Below, piece by piece: positions 54,146-64,000 of a stretch of 64,000 bases of DNA (position 1 is its first letter; each line of letters begins with the position of its first letter). A program made the position numbers and the translations under genes. Source of the stretch: Shinisaurus crocodilurus. Taxonomy: Eukaryota; Chordata; Lepidosauria; Squamata; Shinisauridae. The notes beneath the pieces are model-generated. The model saw only the letters and a program-made list of their open reading frames with translations, was not told the origin of the DNA and did not search any database. Where the stretch lies: contig CM037878.1 in NCBI GenBank assembly GCA_021292165.1, forward strand, positions 284,961,744-285,025,743, read 5' to 3'.

Positions 54146-54744
54146 CTCAGTGCGCAGTGTGGGAGGAGGTCATATAGAATCTGCTCTGCTCTGCTAAATG
54201 CAGGATTCCCTCTGCCAGGAAGCATAAAATTCGCTTTCTATAGGAAGGTGATTTATCCAAAGACGACGAGATCGGAGAGGAAGCATTTCCTCTTCCTATC
54301 AGGATGTTTGCCTTTATGGCTGCTGCCTTGTGTTTTCCACTGGCTTGGTGGAAAAGAAGGGGAGAAGATAGATAGAGATTTTCCCAGGCAGGCTTTTGCA
54401 GTAGTTTGTAGAAGTGGGGCAGCAGTCAGGCGGAGAGCAAAACAGGCTACAGGGCGGGCAGAAGGATCAATATTGTTGACCCACTGAACTCTGATGCAAG
54501 AAAAGCAGCGTGTTTGCTGATGTCTTATCCCTTTTTCTTTACATACATAACAGATAAAAAAGCTACCACCAAGCCAGCAATCTATTCTTTTGTTTCCACT
54601 CTGCTTTTCTGTTTAAAAAAGCCAAACAAAGCGGCTCACAGAACATGCAGGGTTTTTCAACTGTTACTCTGCATTTAATGGTTACTGAGAGTGTTCAATC
54701 CTCATTGGGCTGACTTTTTTTTTTTTGCAGGGGAAGGGTCTCCC

Positions 54745-54844
54745 TTAGGGCTCAATCCTATGCATATTTGGACAGGAAAAAGAGTCCTACAACTCCCAGC
54801 AGACTTTTTTTTCTGTCTAAACATGCATAGGATTGCACCCTTAA
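54745..54844. mobile_element. TTAA-flanked palindromic MITE, copy 5, core deleted
   Basis: Arms ttagggctcaatcctatgc and gcataggattgcacccttaa. Only one core half-site, tcctacaactcccagcag, remains between them. Confidence 0.85.
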
Positions 54845-55482
54845 GGTTTTGTTCTAAAAATATTTTTTTATACTTCTGCAAACCTTGGGGTTCTGCCAGG
54901 CATGTTCAGACCTCCCTCTTATTTCTCAGTGAGCCCATTTTGGCAAGAATCCTGATGGCATTCAAAGCCAGAGTTCACTGTCAGAAGGGATTATTGATTA
55001 TTGATTAGTACTCTGGGTCCTCTTGTTCATAGGAATGTATCGAGTCAAAACTATTTGCCTGTCTAGGCTAGTATATATTGGTATTAAGGATAATCCCCAC
55101 TGAAGATGCAATGAAGCTACTGAAACTGGTTTGGCTTGGGCGGATTTTGGGGTTGAAATTTTTTTGCCAGGCTGCCAATGAAGCAAACGGCCTGAATAAA
55201 CGGTCTGATTCTGGGATACGATCAACTGGCATTCTGGGGGACAAATGCCTCCAGCAGCTTCTCAGCTGGTCTCTGCCATTGCTTCTGATGCTTTTCCTTT
55301 AGAATACACATTCTCAAAACCTGAGACCCAAGTCAAGGGCTCTTTAACCCTCTCTTCTCCAACGTGAAGACCAGTGGAATCCTTTGGCAGTGTTCTTCCA
55401 TCATACACTTGCGGGGCTTCACTCCTTTTTGTCAGACTGCATCTGAAGTACAGTGTCCAGTTCTGGGCATGGCAGATTAAGG

Positions 55483-55945
55483 AAGAACATAAGAAGAACC
55501 CTGCTGAATCAGGCCAAGGGCCCATCTAGTCCAGCATTCTGTTCACACAGTGGCCAACCAGCTGCCCACGGGATCCCACACGCAGGACACGAGTGCAACA
55601 GCACCCCTCCTGCCCATGTTCCCCAGCAACTGGAGTACTTAGGCATACTGCCTCTGATACTGGAGGAAGCACATAGCCAATCAGGAGTAGTAGCCACCGA
55701 TGACCTTCTCCTCCATGAATTTCTCCAATCCCCTTTAAAGCCGTCCAAATCGGTGGCCATCACCACCTCCTCTGGAAGTGAATTCCATAGCTTAACTATG
55801 CGCTGTGTGAAGAAGCCCTTCCTTTTATCTGTGCTGAATTTCCCACCAATCAGCTTCATGGGATGACCCCGTTGGGTTCTAGGAGAAAGGGGGGGAAATG
55901 TCTCCCTGTCCACTTTCTCCACACCACACCAGGCATAATTCTGTA
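55483..55945 (-). mobile_element. CR1/L3-type LINE 3' end, antisense
   Basis: The minus-strand frame encodes FFTQRIVKLWNSLPEEVVMA. The 3' UTR block gttccccagcaactggagta reads in reverse. It lies inside a sense CR1. Confidence 0.85.
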
Positions 55946-55957
55946 CACCTCTATATA

Positions 55958-56217
55958 TGGACATTTATTTATTTATTTATTTATTATATTTATACCCCAC
56001 CTTTTTTCCTGCAAGGAGCCCAAGGCGGCATACATGATCCTCCTCGTCCTCCTCCTCCTCCTCCTCCATCATTTTATCCTCACAACATCCCTGTGAGGTA
56101 GGTTAGGCTGAGAGTCAGTGACTGGCCCAAAGTCACCCAGTGAGTTTAATGGCTGAGCGGGGGACTAGAACCCGGATCTCCCGAGTCCTAGTCCAACACC
56201 CTAACCACTACGCCACA
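55958..56217 (-). mobile_element. tRNA-derived SINE with L2-like tail
   Basis: Tail (ATTT)n and ataccccaccttttttcctg, an expanded (TCC)n, body and head to ctaaccactacgccacac. Confidence 0.9.
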
Positions 56218-56760
56218 CATTGACAAACTGTGTCATATTCAGAAGAGAGTGAGGGATCTGGAAAGCAAGACCTGTGAGGAACAGCCAAGAGAACTGGGTA
56301 CGTGTAGCCTGGGGAAGAGAAGATTTAAGGGGAGACATAGTAACTGTCTTCAAATATCTGAAGGACCGTCAGTCACACAATAGATGGAGCAGACTTGTTC
56401 TCTGTTGCTCCAGGGGCAGGAGGACTAGAACCAATGGGTGGAAATTGCAGGCAAGCAGATATTGGCTATACATTTGGGAGAAACTTCCAAATGGTAAGAG
56501 CTGTTCAACAGTGGAACAGACTGCAGCAGGGGATGGTGGGCTGTCCAGTCTCAGAGGCAGTCTGCCTATGGACTCCAGTTGCTGGGGAACATGGGCGGGA
56601 AGGTGCTGCTGTACTCATGTCCTGCTTGTGGGATCCCATGGGGCAGCTGGTTGGCCACTGTGTGAACAGAATGCTGGACTAGATGGACCCTTTGGTCTGA
56701 TCCAGCAGGGCTCTTCTGATGTCCTTCACTGGCAGCATCTAAGCAGAGGCTCGGTCATAG

Positions 56761-57040
56761 ACCTGGGTTCAGACAACATGATAACCCGCACTGAAGGGTT
56801 GAGTATGGCTTGAGTGTGGGTTGTTGTTGAAACATGGGTTACTGTGTTGTCTGAACCCAGCTGCGCTAACAAGCCATGTCTTGTTGACCACGAACAACCC
56901 ATTAAGAGAACCCGTGGTTTGTTGTTGGGTTGTGAATTGTGGGTTGTTCACCATGGTTTGTTATTTCAGCTGGGTTCAGACGACAATAACCCACGGTTCA
57001 ACGACAACCCACACTCAACCCTTGAGTGTCTGAACCCAGT
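56761..57040. mobile_element. Palindromic MITE, GGGTTCAGACAACA type, copy 2
   Basis: Ends acctgggttcagacaacatg and gtctgaacccagt. Flanks catag and cattg match at 4 of 5. Same family as 30790-31375, without the 5S-SINE. Confidence 0.83.
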
Positions 57041-57129
57041 CATTGTCAGGGAATGTGGTAGTTGCAGATTCCTGCCTTGAGCAGTGAATTGGGCTAGATC
57101 AATTCACATTCTCAGTTACGGCAGGTGGC

Positions 57130-57482
57130 TACTTAGGTGTGGGCCTTGTCAGTAGTGGCCCCACAGTTTTGGAATACTGTTCCCTGTGAAGTCCACCTGC
57201 CACCTACCTTGTTATCTTTTTGGTGCCAGGTAAAGGCCTTTTTATTCTCAGGCCGTTTACATTTCTGCTGCTATGCTGTGTACTTTTGCCTCCGTGATAT
57301 TTTTAGCTCTCCTCGTGCTGCCAGTTCTACCCTCCGCTGCTTTTCACTGCTTGCTGTTATTAATTGATTCTTTTGTTACGTTTTGATTTGCTTTATATGG
57401 ATTTTATTTGTGTCGTACGTCACCCCGAGAGCCTTTTAGCTTTAGGGTGACTAATTAAGTCTTAGAAATAAATAAAATAAAT
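57130..57482 (+). mobile_element. L2 LINE 3' end
   Basis: Contains gtcagtagtggccccacag, gtgccaggtaaaggcctttt and cttagaaataaataaaataa, the L2 3' terminus with its A-rich tail. Confidence 0.75.
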
Positions 57483-57659
57483 TTCCCTTCCAGCTTGAAA
57501 ATTCTATGATTCTCTTTGCCTGTATTTTTGGCTTACACAAGATTGTGATGAGCAGTTACCAGGAGAATTCTGCCAAAGCCTCTGGTTGCCTTTTTACCTT
57601 GGTACAGATGGGTTAAAGAGACATTTTCTTGACTTGAGTGGGATTGCTCATTCTGTCGT

Positions 57660-58036
57660 CGTCATCATCATCATCATCATCATCATCTTATTACTATCTT
57701 TATATCTCGTATCTTTTTCTGGTTGCGAGGAACCCAAGGCGGCTTATATGGTCCTCCTCCTCCATTTTATCCTCACAACAACCCTATGAGGTAGGTTAGT
57801 CTGAGAGTCACCCAGTGAGTTTCATGGCCAAATGGGAACTAAAACCCAGAGCTCCTGAGTCCCAGTCTAACACTCTAACCCAGTGTTCTCCAACCTTGGG
57901 CCCCCAGGTGTTTTTGGCCTACAACTCCCAGCATGCCCCAGCCAGCATAGCTGGCTGGGGCATGCTGGGAGTTGTAGGCCAAAAACACCTGGGGACCCAA
58001 GGTTGGAGAACACTGCTCTAACCACTATGTAACACT
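57660..58036 (-). mobile_element. tRNA-derived SINE split by a MITE
   Basis: (TCA)n at about 57659-57687, degraded tail, body cacccagtgagtttcatggc, head; interrupted by family A copy 7 at 57881-58015. Confidence 0.85.
57881..58015. mobile_element. Palindromic hAT MITE (family A), copy 7
   Basis: Full palindrome with the inner variant ggtgtttttggcc. Perfect 8-bp duplication ctctaacc at 57873-57880 and 58016-58023. Confidence 0.96.
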
Positions 58037-59049
58037 GTGTAGTTATAGGGCCATGGCTCTTCTGCTATATCAGTCATTCCATTTATAGGGCTGTTGTTGA
58101 ACCCTGCTTGGTGGCTAATTTGGCACCCTGCTGAGACGGCAGTGTATGGGGAAGAAAGCGAAAATCTGCACAAAAAAAGATATTGAAGTTGTGCCCTGCA
58201 AGACTCATGATAAGAATAACTCTTCCCCCACCCGCCCACCTCATGCTCCTCTTTCTGTCACTCCCCAAGTGGTGTGTGTGTGGGTGTGTGTGTGTTTTTT
58301 CCCCCTTCTTACAGAGAGACATGAAATTTTGTTTACTCTTGGTTTCATTTGAAAAAAGAGAGAAGAGAAAAATGTGACAAGGAAGGCTGCGGGGAAAATA
58401 GTCTGAGGCAATTGTTTTTTAATGTCTAAGAAAAGATTTCCTGCGAATCGTAAAAGGAGGGAAAGCTTTGCCTAAATATAAACAGGTTCTTGTATGCAAG
58501 TGTTGGATGGCTCCGGCTGAAGGAGGCGAAGTCTTGCTCCGACAGCCAATTGATTGGAGTCTGTTCTCGAGGGCAATCCCATCGTGGGTGGGCCTTCATT
58601 GGCAAGAGATCGATCGATCCGAAAGAAAACTAGACCGTCCGTCCCCCGCTCCTCACTCCCCAGTCTGTATTTATTGAATGGAACTAGACATCTGTCAAAA
58701 GATTGGGGGAGGCAAAAGTGCGGACTCTGCGGCTGTATTCAGACGTCACACTAAACATCCATTTCCCTCCACTCTCCTGAGGAAAAGGCCAGAAGCTTTC
58801 CTGCTTTCAGTTAACCAGAATTTAGTGCAGTGTTGGGCAGAAAGTAGAACTCCAGATGTTTTGGCCCTCAACTCCCAGCACTCCTGACCATTGGCTATGC
58901 TGGCAGGGGCTTCTGGGAGTTGAACATCTGGAGAGCTACCTTCTGCCCATACCGGGGCAAACTGTGGTTAGTCTTATTAGATATGGTTTGTTGAAGCAAG
59001 CCAACTTCAAATCATATTATGAAGTTGGCTTGTTTCAATCAATCATACT
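58037..59049. other. Intronic, mostly unique, with a hairpin and a hAT-like fragment
   Basis: 58848-58950 is a hAT-like palindromic fragment (aactccagatgttttggccc). No exon was recognised. Confidence 0.4.
58991..59038 (+). other. 19-bp hairpin, 10-nt loop
   Basis: ttgaagcaagccaacttca (58991-59009) pairs with tgaagttggcttgtttcaa (59020-59038). The single mismatch would be a G-U pair in + strand RNA. The loop is aatcatatta. Confidence 0.8.
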
Positions 59050-59690
59050 TTATCCTCATGGACGATAAAGCTATCAGTGGCTACTAGTTATGATGGCTAT
59101 ATATATATTATTTATTTATTTATTATATTTATCAATCGCCCATCTGGCCGGTCACCCGGCCACCCTGGGCGATGTACAATTAAAATACAGCAAAACAACA
59201 CAATAAAATATAATAATTAAAACAATATAAAAATTCTCATTAAAAACCTAACCCACCCCATATTCCCGCCTGAACAGCCATGTTTTTAATGCACGGCGGA
59301 AGCTCATCACGGAGGGGGCATGGCGAAGGTCACTAGGGAGGGAGTTCCATAATGTGGGGGCCGCCACAGAGAAGGCCCTCTTCCTAGTCCCCACCAGCCT
59401 GGCTGCTCTGGCTGATGGGATAAGGAGAAGGCCGTCCTGTGGCAGACCTTGTTGAGCGGCCTACTTGATGTTGCTGGAGGCGCTCCTTGAGATATTATCT
59501 CCAGTATGCCTCTCAATACCAGTTGCTGGGGAACATGGGCAGGAGGATGCTGTTGCACTCATGTCCTGCTTGTGGGCTTCCCACTGGGGCATCTGGTTGG
59601 CCACTGTGGGAACAGAATGCTGGACTTCATATAGGCCTTTGGTCTGATCCAGCAGGGCTCTTCCTATGTTCTTATATTCTTACAGTAAAA
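59050..59690 (+). mobile_element. CR1/L3-type LINE 3' end split by L2
   Basis: Left part 59056-59102 (aaagctatcagtggctactag) and right part from about 59495 (atctccagtatgcctctcaa) to cagggctcttcctatgttc. Confidence 0.8.
59103..59490 (-). mobile_element. L2 LINE 3' end, antisense
   Basis: (ATTT)n tail, then tcaatcgcccatctggccgg and ccggccaccctgggcgatg, followed by gagggagttccataatgtgg and gccacagagaaggccctctt. It is inserted in a CR1/L3 tail. Confidence 0.88.
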
Positions 59691-61289
59691 AATTAACCAC
59701 AGTTTAGGGTTTGAACATAGTGGGGGTGTTTACAGGTGCTAACTGTAACCAGTGGTAACCCAACAACGAACCATGGGTTAACTTCTGGGATGTTTACGCC
59801 TAAACAACTCAGCGGTTGGGGTTCAGATGTCACGCTGCACAACCCACGAAGGAAGCCGATGGGTTGCCATGGGTTTGCCATGGGTTGTGTGGCAAAGCAG
59901 ACAGGCAGGTGCGCCGCAGGCAGTGCGCCCGCTCTTGCACAACAACCCAGTGGTTTGTCATTACTTGTGGACCAGGTCAATGAATGTTGTAAATAAATGT
60001 CCCCACGACTGCTTTAGTGTTAAATTGTAAGGGGTGTTTTAATTGTTAAATTACGGTTTTAACTTTGTTTGCTGCCTGGGCTCTCCAGGGGGAAGGCCTG
60101 ACAGAAATGTTTTAAGTACGGTAAATAAGCTCATAACGGAACCAAAGGCTTTCAAACAAATCCCTGCAGCCACATGGAGGAGACGGGAGCATGTGAGCTC
60201 AAGGCTCATGTGTGTAACACTAAATCATATAATTTAGCCTTGCATCCAGACCAGGCCACTAGATCTGGGTGAGAATTTTGTTCAATACATTGTTGTATTT
60301 ATAAGAGCTTACCAAAATTCACCCAACAGGTTTTTCCAACAAGGCCCAGGGTGTTAAGCGCTTTGCTCTCAAATGTCTGGGTTTGAATCTCCCTGTGTAT
60401 TCAACCATGTTTTGACCCTTACAAAAAACCAAAAGTGACACAAAATCTCAGAATCCCCATTCATTTTTGTGCAAGCTGAATTAGGGTTGCCACCTTTTCC
60501 CCCCCCAGAGGGATCCTCACCTTTAAGAGCTGTATGGCAGGCAGGTACATCATGGCGTCTACCACCACCCTATGATGGAAATAGCTGTAGGTATTGAATT
60601 TGGCTGGTGCAGATGGGTGAGAATTTTGTTTTGATTTGTTTTGATAAGAATTTACCAAACTTGGCAGATTTCTTCATATATGAGACAGAAAGAACTTGAG
60701 ATTTTTTTAAAAAAATGATTGTGGGAGAAAACCATACTGATAGATCTGTGCATCGCTACGGGCCACTCGTGTGAGTTTTTCTTATAGAGCTTTAAAAGCC
60801 ACCGATTCCCAACAGAACCATGAAGGGGATATTAAAGCCATGTGTTGTGTTGTGTTTTTGCTACATGTTTTGTAGCTGCTAAAATAAGAACACCCAGGAC
60901 ATTTCTCTGGCATAATGAAAACTGTTTTCTTATGGTTTGCTTAATAAATCTGCCTTACATACTCTTAAAGATTTGACCTGAGCTTTGAGTTCAGAGCAAA
61001 GCTGTTTACAAGACCTTGCCTCATTACGGTTTAATTAAGACAAATTTGCGAAAACTGAGCCGCGAGATAGCTGAGATCCAAGGTTTTGCCAGCTGACCTT
61101 GCAAGGAGACACTTAGCATAGAACGGGACAAAAAAAACAGAGACTTGGCTCTCTCGATCAGCATTAAAACATCATGCTATAGTTAAGGCTGCAATTCCAT
61201 TGCACATCTAATTGGAAGTAAACCCTGTTGAACAACACTTACCTTTGAGTGAATGTGCATAGGGATTGGGCTGCAAGTAGGAAACATAA
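59691..61289. other. Intronic, mixed; candidate conserved noncoding DNA
   Basis: 59735-59965 has imperfect inverse gtaacccaacaacgaacc/ggttt-type palindromic sequence, perhaps a decayed MITE. 60890-61150 is AT-rich unique DNA with gcttaataaat, tttaattaag and gagatagctgagat motifs. 61196-61275 is the unclassified 75-bp block. Confidence 0.4.
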
Positions 61290-61415
61290 GCAGGAGGGGC
61301 CATAACTCAATGGTAGAGCTATGCCTGCAGAAGGACCAGGTTCAATCTCTGGCATTGTGAGTTTAAAAGAAAAAAGAGTCAGGTATCAGGTGATGGGAAA
61401 AGATTCCCTACCTGA
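61290..61415 (+). mobile_element. tRNA-Ala-derived SINE, degraded
   Basis: Contains ggggccataactcaatggta and ggttcaatctctggcattg, with a decayed tail. Confidence 0.7.
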
Positions 61416-61619
61416 AGACAACAGTAGGCTCGACCTTAGAAGTAAGTTCCATTGAGTTCAGTGGGACTTGCTTCCAGGAAAGTGTGCTGAGGATTGCAGC
61501 CTTACAATGGGGCAGCCCATAATACCCACCCCACCCACCCCCCGAACTCAGAGGGTTACGGGCATCCTATTGAGGGAGAGAAGGGAGAAGCCGGAAGCAC
61601 CGCCAGGATTCCTTGTAGG

Positions 61620-62130
61620 ATGGTGTGGCGTAACCCCACAATTCAGTTCCCTGCTGTATGCTTTAGTATGTTTAGTGAGTATAGAATGTTGAGTATAGAA
61701 TCGTTTCCTCTGCTTTAGTATATTTAGTGAGTATAGAATGTTGAACGGAGTGGGTGTGGTTTGTGATGTCTTGGAAAGGGGGGGGGGAGAAGTATATAAG
61801 GAGTGTTTGAGTGATGTCAGAGTTAGTCGGGTTAGTGTGTTATGTATGAGAGAGTGTGTTGGGCGTGCTAGAGAGTTTGGGAGTTAGGTTAGTTGGATTA
61901 TTCATGTCTTGTCAGGAGTTTTAAGGGAAGTCAGTGCTTGTATGAGGAGTGGAGGTATTTAGAGTTATAGGGGACTTAGGTTAATTACAAAGTGTTTGGG
62001 GGTAGGCAGGTTTTAAGTTATTTTCTGGAACTAAGATTTTGAGAATTAAAATAAACTTATTTTTATTTTGTTTGCTACCCAAATCCTACGTGTCAGCTTG
62101 GCGTTATTCACCTGCTTTACTTTTAAATCT
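61620..62130 (+). mobile_element. Probable solo LTR, ends uncertain
   Basis: A TATA box, agtatataagg, at about 61791 lies ~250 bp before AATAAA (61,040-62,055 region: aattaaaataaactta). A U5-like tail follows. A short duplication of ctttagtatatttagtgag occurs at 61658 and 61700. No target duplication was found, so both edges are approximate. Confidence 0.5.
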
Positions 62131-63163
62131 ACACACACACCCTTTGTACCCACAGCATCATAAATTTAAAAATAGATCCTTAATGACCTGTATTAATCTT
62201 TTCCCTCATTAGTAGGGGAAAGGTTTCATTTGACGCTCCACTCAGGTTTTTACGTGTTGATGCTTTCGCCTGAGAAGGGTTTATGTGCCTGGTCCTAAAG
62301 TGAAAAGGGCCGTCCGTGTCGTTGCAGATGGCAGTGCCTCACTCCTTCCCATCCCCCGGAACGCCCTCCGAGCGCTGGCTCCAAAGTCGGTCTTGCGTCT
62401 TCGGAGCCACAGCTGCTGCAGAAAGAAGCGTGCCGGCTGCAAGGGCGGAGGAAGGGTGCTCCGAATTCAGAGACCCAGCTCTAACCTCTGAGTGCTTTTC
62501 TGAGGTCAGAGATGGGGCTCTGGCTTTTCCTGTGGCATTCTAGACAGCGTCTAGCTGCCGTAGAATTGTGCCTGTAATTATTTTTAGAATGCATGTAGGA
62601 ATATAATGAATGCAAATGTTTAAACATCTACTCTGGTTTTCTGAGTTTTACCATCATGACTCAACTACTGGGGAGTGGGGAGGAATTTAAGGTTGGAGCA
62701 GGAGTGTCATTTCAAGTTGCATTATGGGAGTCAAAGAAATTTCAGTGTGAGGAAGTCAAGATTCATATAGGATGAAAGCCCTGCTCTTAGATATATCCAA
62801 GAGGAAAAATCAGTGTATTTTAAGAGCATTTGTTGCGGTTACTTTTTATAACTTACAAGAAGTGTTCCGGAAGAACAGTTGCATGTTGGCTGAAACATGA
62901 ATGTGGAAGTGGACCACTGCTCCATTGCTCTTCATTCATGGCGCTTCTGGGTTAAGGCTTTCTCTCTACTGGGTTTTAAACAGTGATAGTTGAGAACTAT
63001 AACCCCTCTACCATTTCATTACCATGGAAAGTTAAAGAGCTGAAATGAATATTTGCAAACATCCCATGTTTACTAGAATTGTCAAATGTGTCATTCAAAC
63101 TTTAAATGTCAAATGTTACTACAAAATTTGAAATCCCAAGTGCTTTAACTATGTTGGTGTTTC
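62131..63163. other. Intronic, no element identified
   Basis: 62300-62480 is more GC-rich than its surroundings, but no domain or splice-bounded frame was recognised. Confidence 0.35.
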
Positions 63164-63255
63164 TTAAGGCGCAATCCTAAGCAGGTTTAGACAGAAAAAC
63201 AGGCCTACAACTCCCAGCATGCCCCAGCCAGCTATGCATAGGGCGTTCCCCTTAA
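63164..63255. mobile_element. TTAA-flanked MITE, copy 6, truncated
   Basis: Left arm ttaaggcgcaatcctaagca through ctacaactcccagcatgcc. The right arm is reduced to a short remnant ending ccccttaa. Confidence 0.8.
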
Positions 63256-64000
63256 TTGTTATCACAGACGTTAAAATATGAAATCTCATAAGCTGTCGCA
63301 GTCAAATACGAAGTACCATTGCATGTGAACAGGTAAGTCATTTCAGTTATTAAATACCACTTCATGTCAGTATTCAACTGCTGTTGAATATTAACTGTGA
63401 AATATAAAATATCATAGGATGTCAAATATAGATCTAAATCTTTGGTCAATATTTGTGTCTGCATAAAATATTGAACATAAAATTTGGGAAGCAAATTATT
63501 TGCAATTCTAGAAAGTTGTAGTTTCAGTCAGCGACAGGAACGGTTTCTATGCCTCTGATTGGATGTCAGTGTAACAAACACTGCACTGTGTAACAGACAC
63601 TGTTTAAACGCTTGGAAGTTCCATTGATTTCCAAAGAGAGAGAGTTACATAAGTGCTTTACTTAAGAATTTCCTTAGTGGGGCTGCAGCTTGGCTGGATC
63701 GTGCCCCATGCTGCTTTGGATGGGGTCGAGGAGTGAGACAAAACACATGATGTTTTGTGAGATTTGTAACCATGGAATTCCATGAAGAAAACTCAGTGTA
63801 GAACAACATTGGCACAGTCCAGCTGTTGTCTCTTCAAAATACTTTCCAGCTTAACAACACCCCCTTCTTTTTTTCCTAACTCCTTTTTTGATGGTACATA
63901 TTATTTATCTAGATTTTATAGGGCATGCACACACCCTGTCCAGTACATTCAGCAGTGAACTGAAAAGGAACCAAAAAAATAGTATATTATAGAGCCAGTG
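63256..64000. other. Intronic, AT-rich unique sequence
   Basis: No exon or repeat was recognised up to the window end. 63256-63500 contains repeated short aaatat and gtcaaata motifs. Confidence 0.35.

Larger units (their letters stand above)
55437..56755 (+). mobile_element. CR1 LINE with two nested insertions
   Basis: Begins cagactgcatctgaagtacag and tccagttctgggca, is interrupted at 55483, and resumes at 56218 with cattgacaaactgtgtc, then gagagtgagggatctgg, aagatttaaggggagacata and aacagtggaacagactgcag. It ends in a CR1/L3 3' tail (56545-56730). The insertions are a reversed LINE tail (55483-55945) and a SINE (55958-56217). Confidence 0.83.
7322..64000 (+). other. GAB1: GAB1 intron 1 (5' portion)
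   Basis: It begins with the donor gtgagtgagg and runs to the end of the window. No exon encoding the remainder of the GAB1 PH domain (the region following Tyr24) appears in any + strand frame, so the acceptor lies beyond 64000. A first intron longer than 56 kb is compatible with the long first intron of vertebrate GAB1. Most of its length is transposon-derived, as itemised below. Confidence 0.85.

Noticed and set aside
55509..55964. 151-codon minus-strand frame as a host gene
   Set aside because: It covers the repeated LINE tail coding block also seen at 21140 and 49850.
7322..64000. GAB1 exon 2
   Set aside because: No frame continues the PH domain after Tyr24, so the exon must lie beyond the window.

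Overview
The window is vertebrate nuclear DNA, most likely from a squamate reptile (lizard). The organism call rests on the repeat complement: CR1, L2 and L1 LINE fragments, tRNA-derived SINEs with L2-like tails, 5S-rRNA-derived SINEs with CR1-like tails, and many young hAT-type palindromic elements. It is an inference, not a database match. The only protein-coding gene recognised is GAB1, on the + strand. Its first coding exon (7250-7321) encodes the invariant GAB1 amino terminus and ends at a canonical splice donor in a CpG island (about 6880-8880). No second GAB1 exon was found, so everything from 7322 to 64000 reads as a very long intron 1.

Layout. 1-6880 is upstream flank, dominated by a complete but coding-less LTR retrotransposon (271-4755) about 2.1 kb from the CpG island. 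6880-8880 is the GC-rich promoter, 5' leader and start of intron 1. The leader carries several upstream ATGs, including a 36-codon uORF whose stop overlaps the GAB1 start as ATGA. 8880-64000 is intron packed with nested transposons and separated by stretches of apparently single-copy DNA, some of which look like candidate conserved regulatory elements.

The intron preserves insertion marks unusually well. Seven copies of one palindromic hAT-like element are present, five with perfect 8-bp target duplications. A TTAA-flanked palindromic family shares the same inner core, and that core resembles the ZNF143/STAF recognition site. Other well-delimited hAT elements are nested in or around L1, L2 and CR1/L3 copies. 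Two solo LTRs have perfect 5-bp target duplications. Three 5S-CR1 chimeric SINEs, a tandem-dimer mariner-like element and three copies of a LINE encoding a C-terminal zinc-finger motif are also present.

No CRISPR arrays, prokaryotic features, functional tRNA genes or intact retroelement ORFs were found. Coordinates of elements with target-site duplications are exact as read; edges of LINE fragments are approximate. Everything was read by eye without alignment software.
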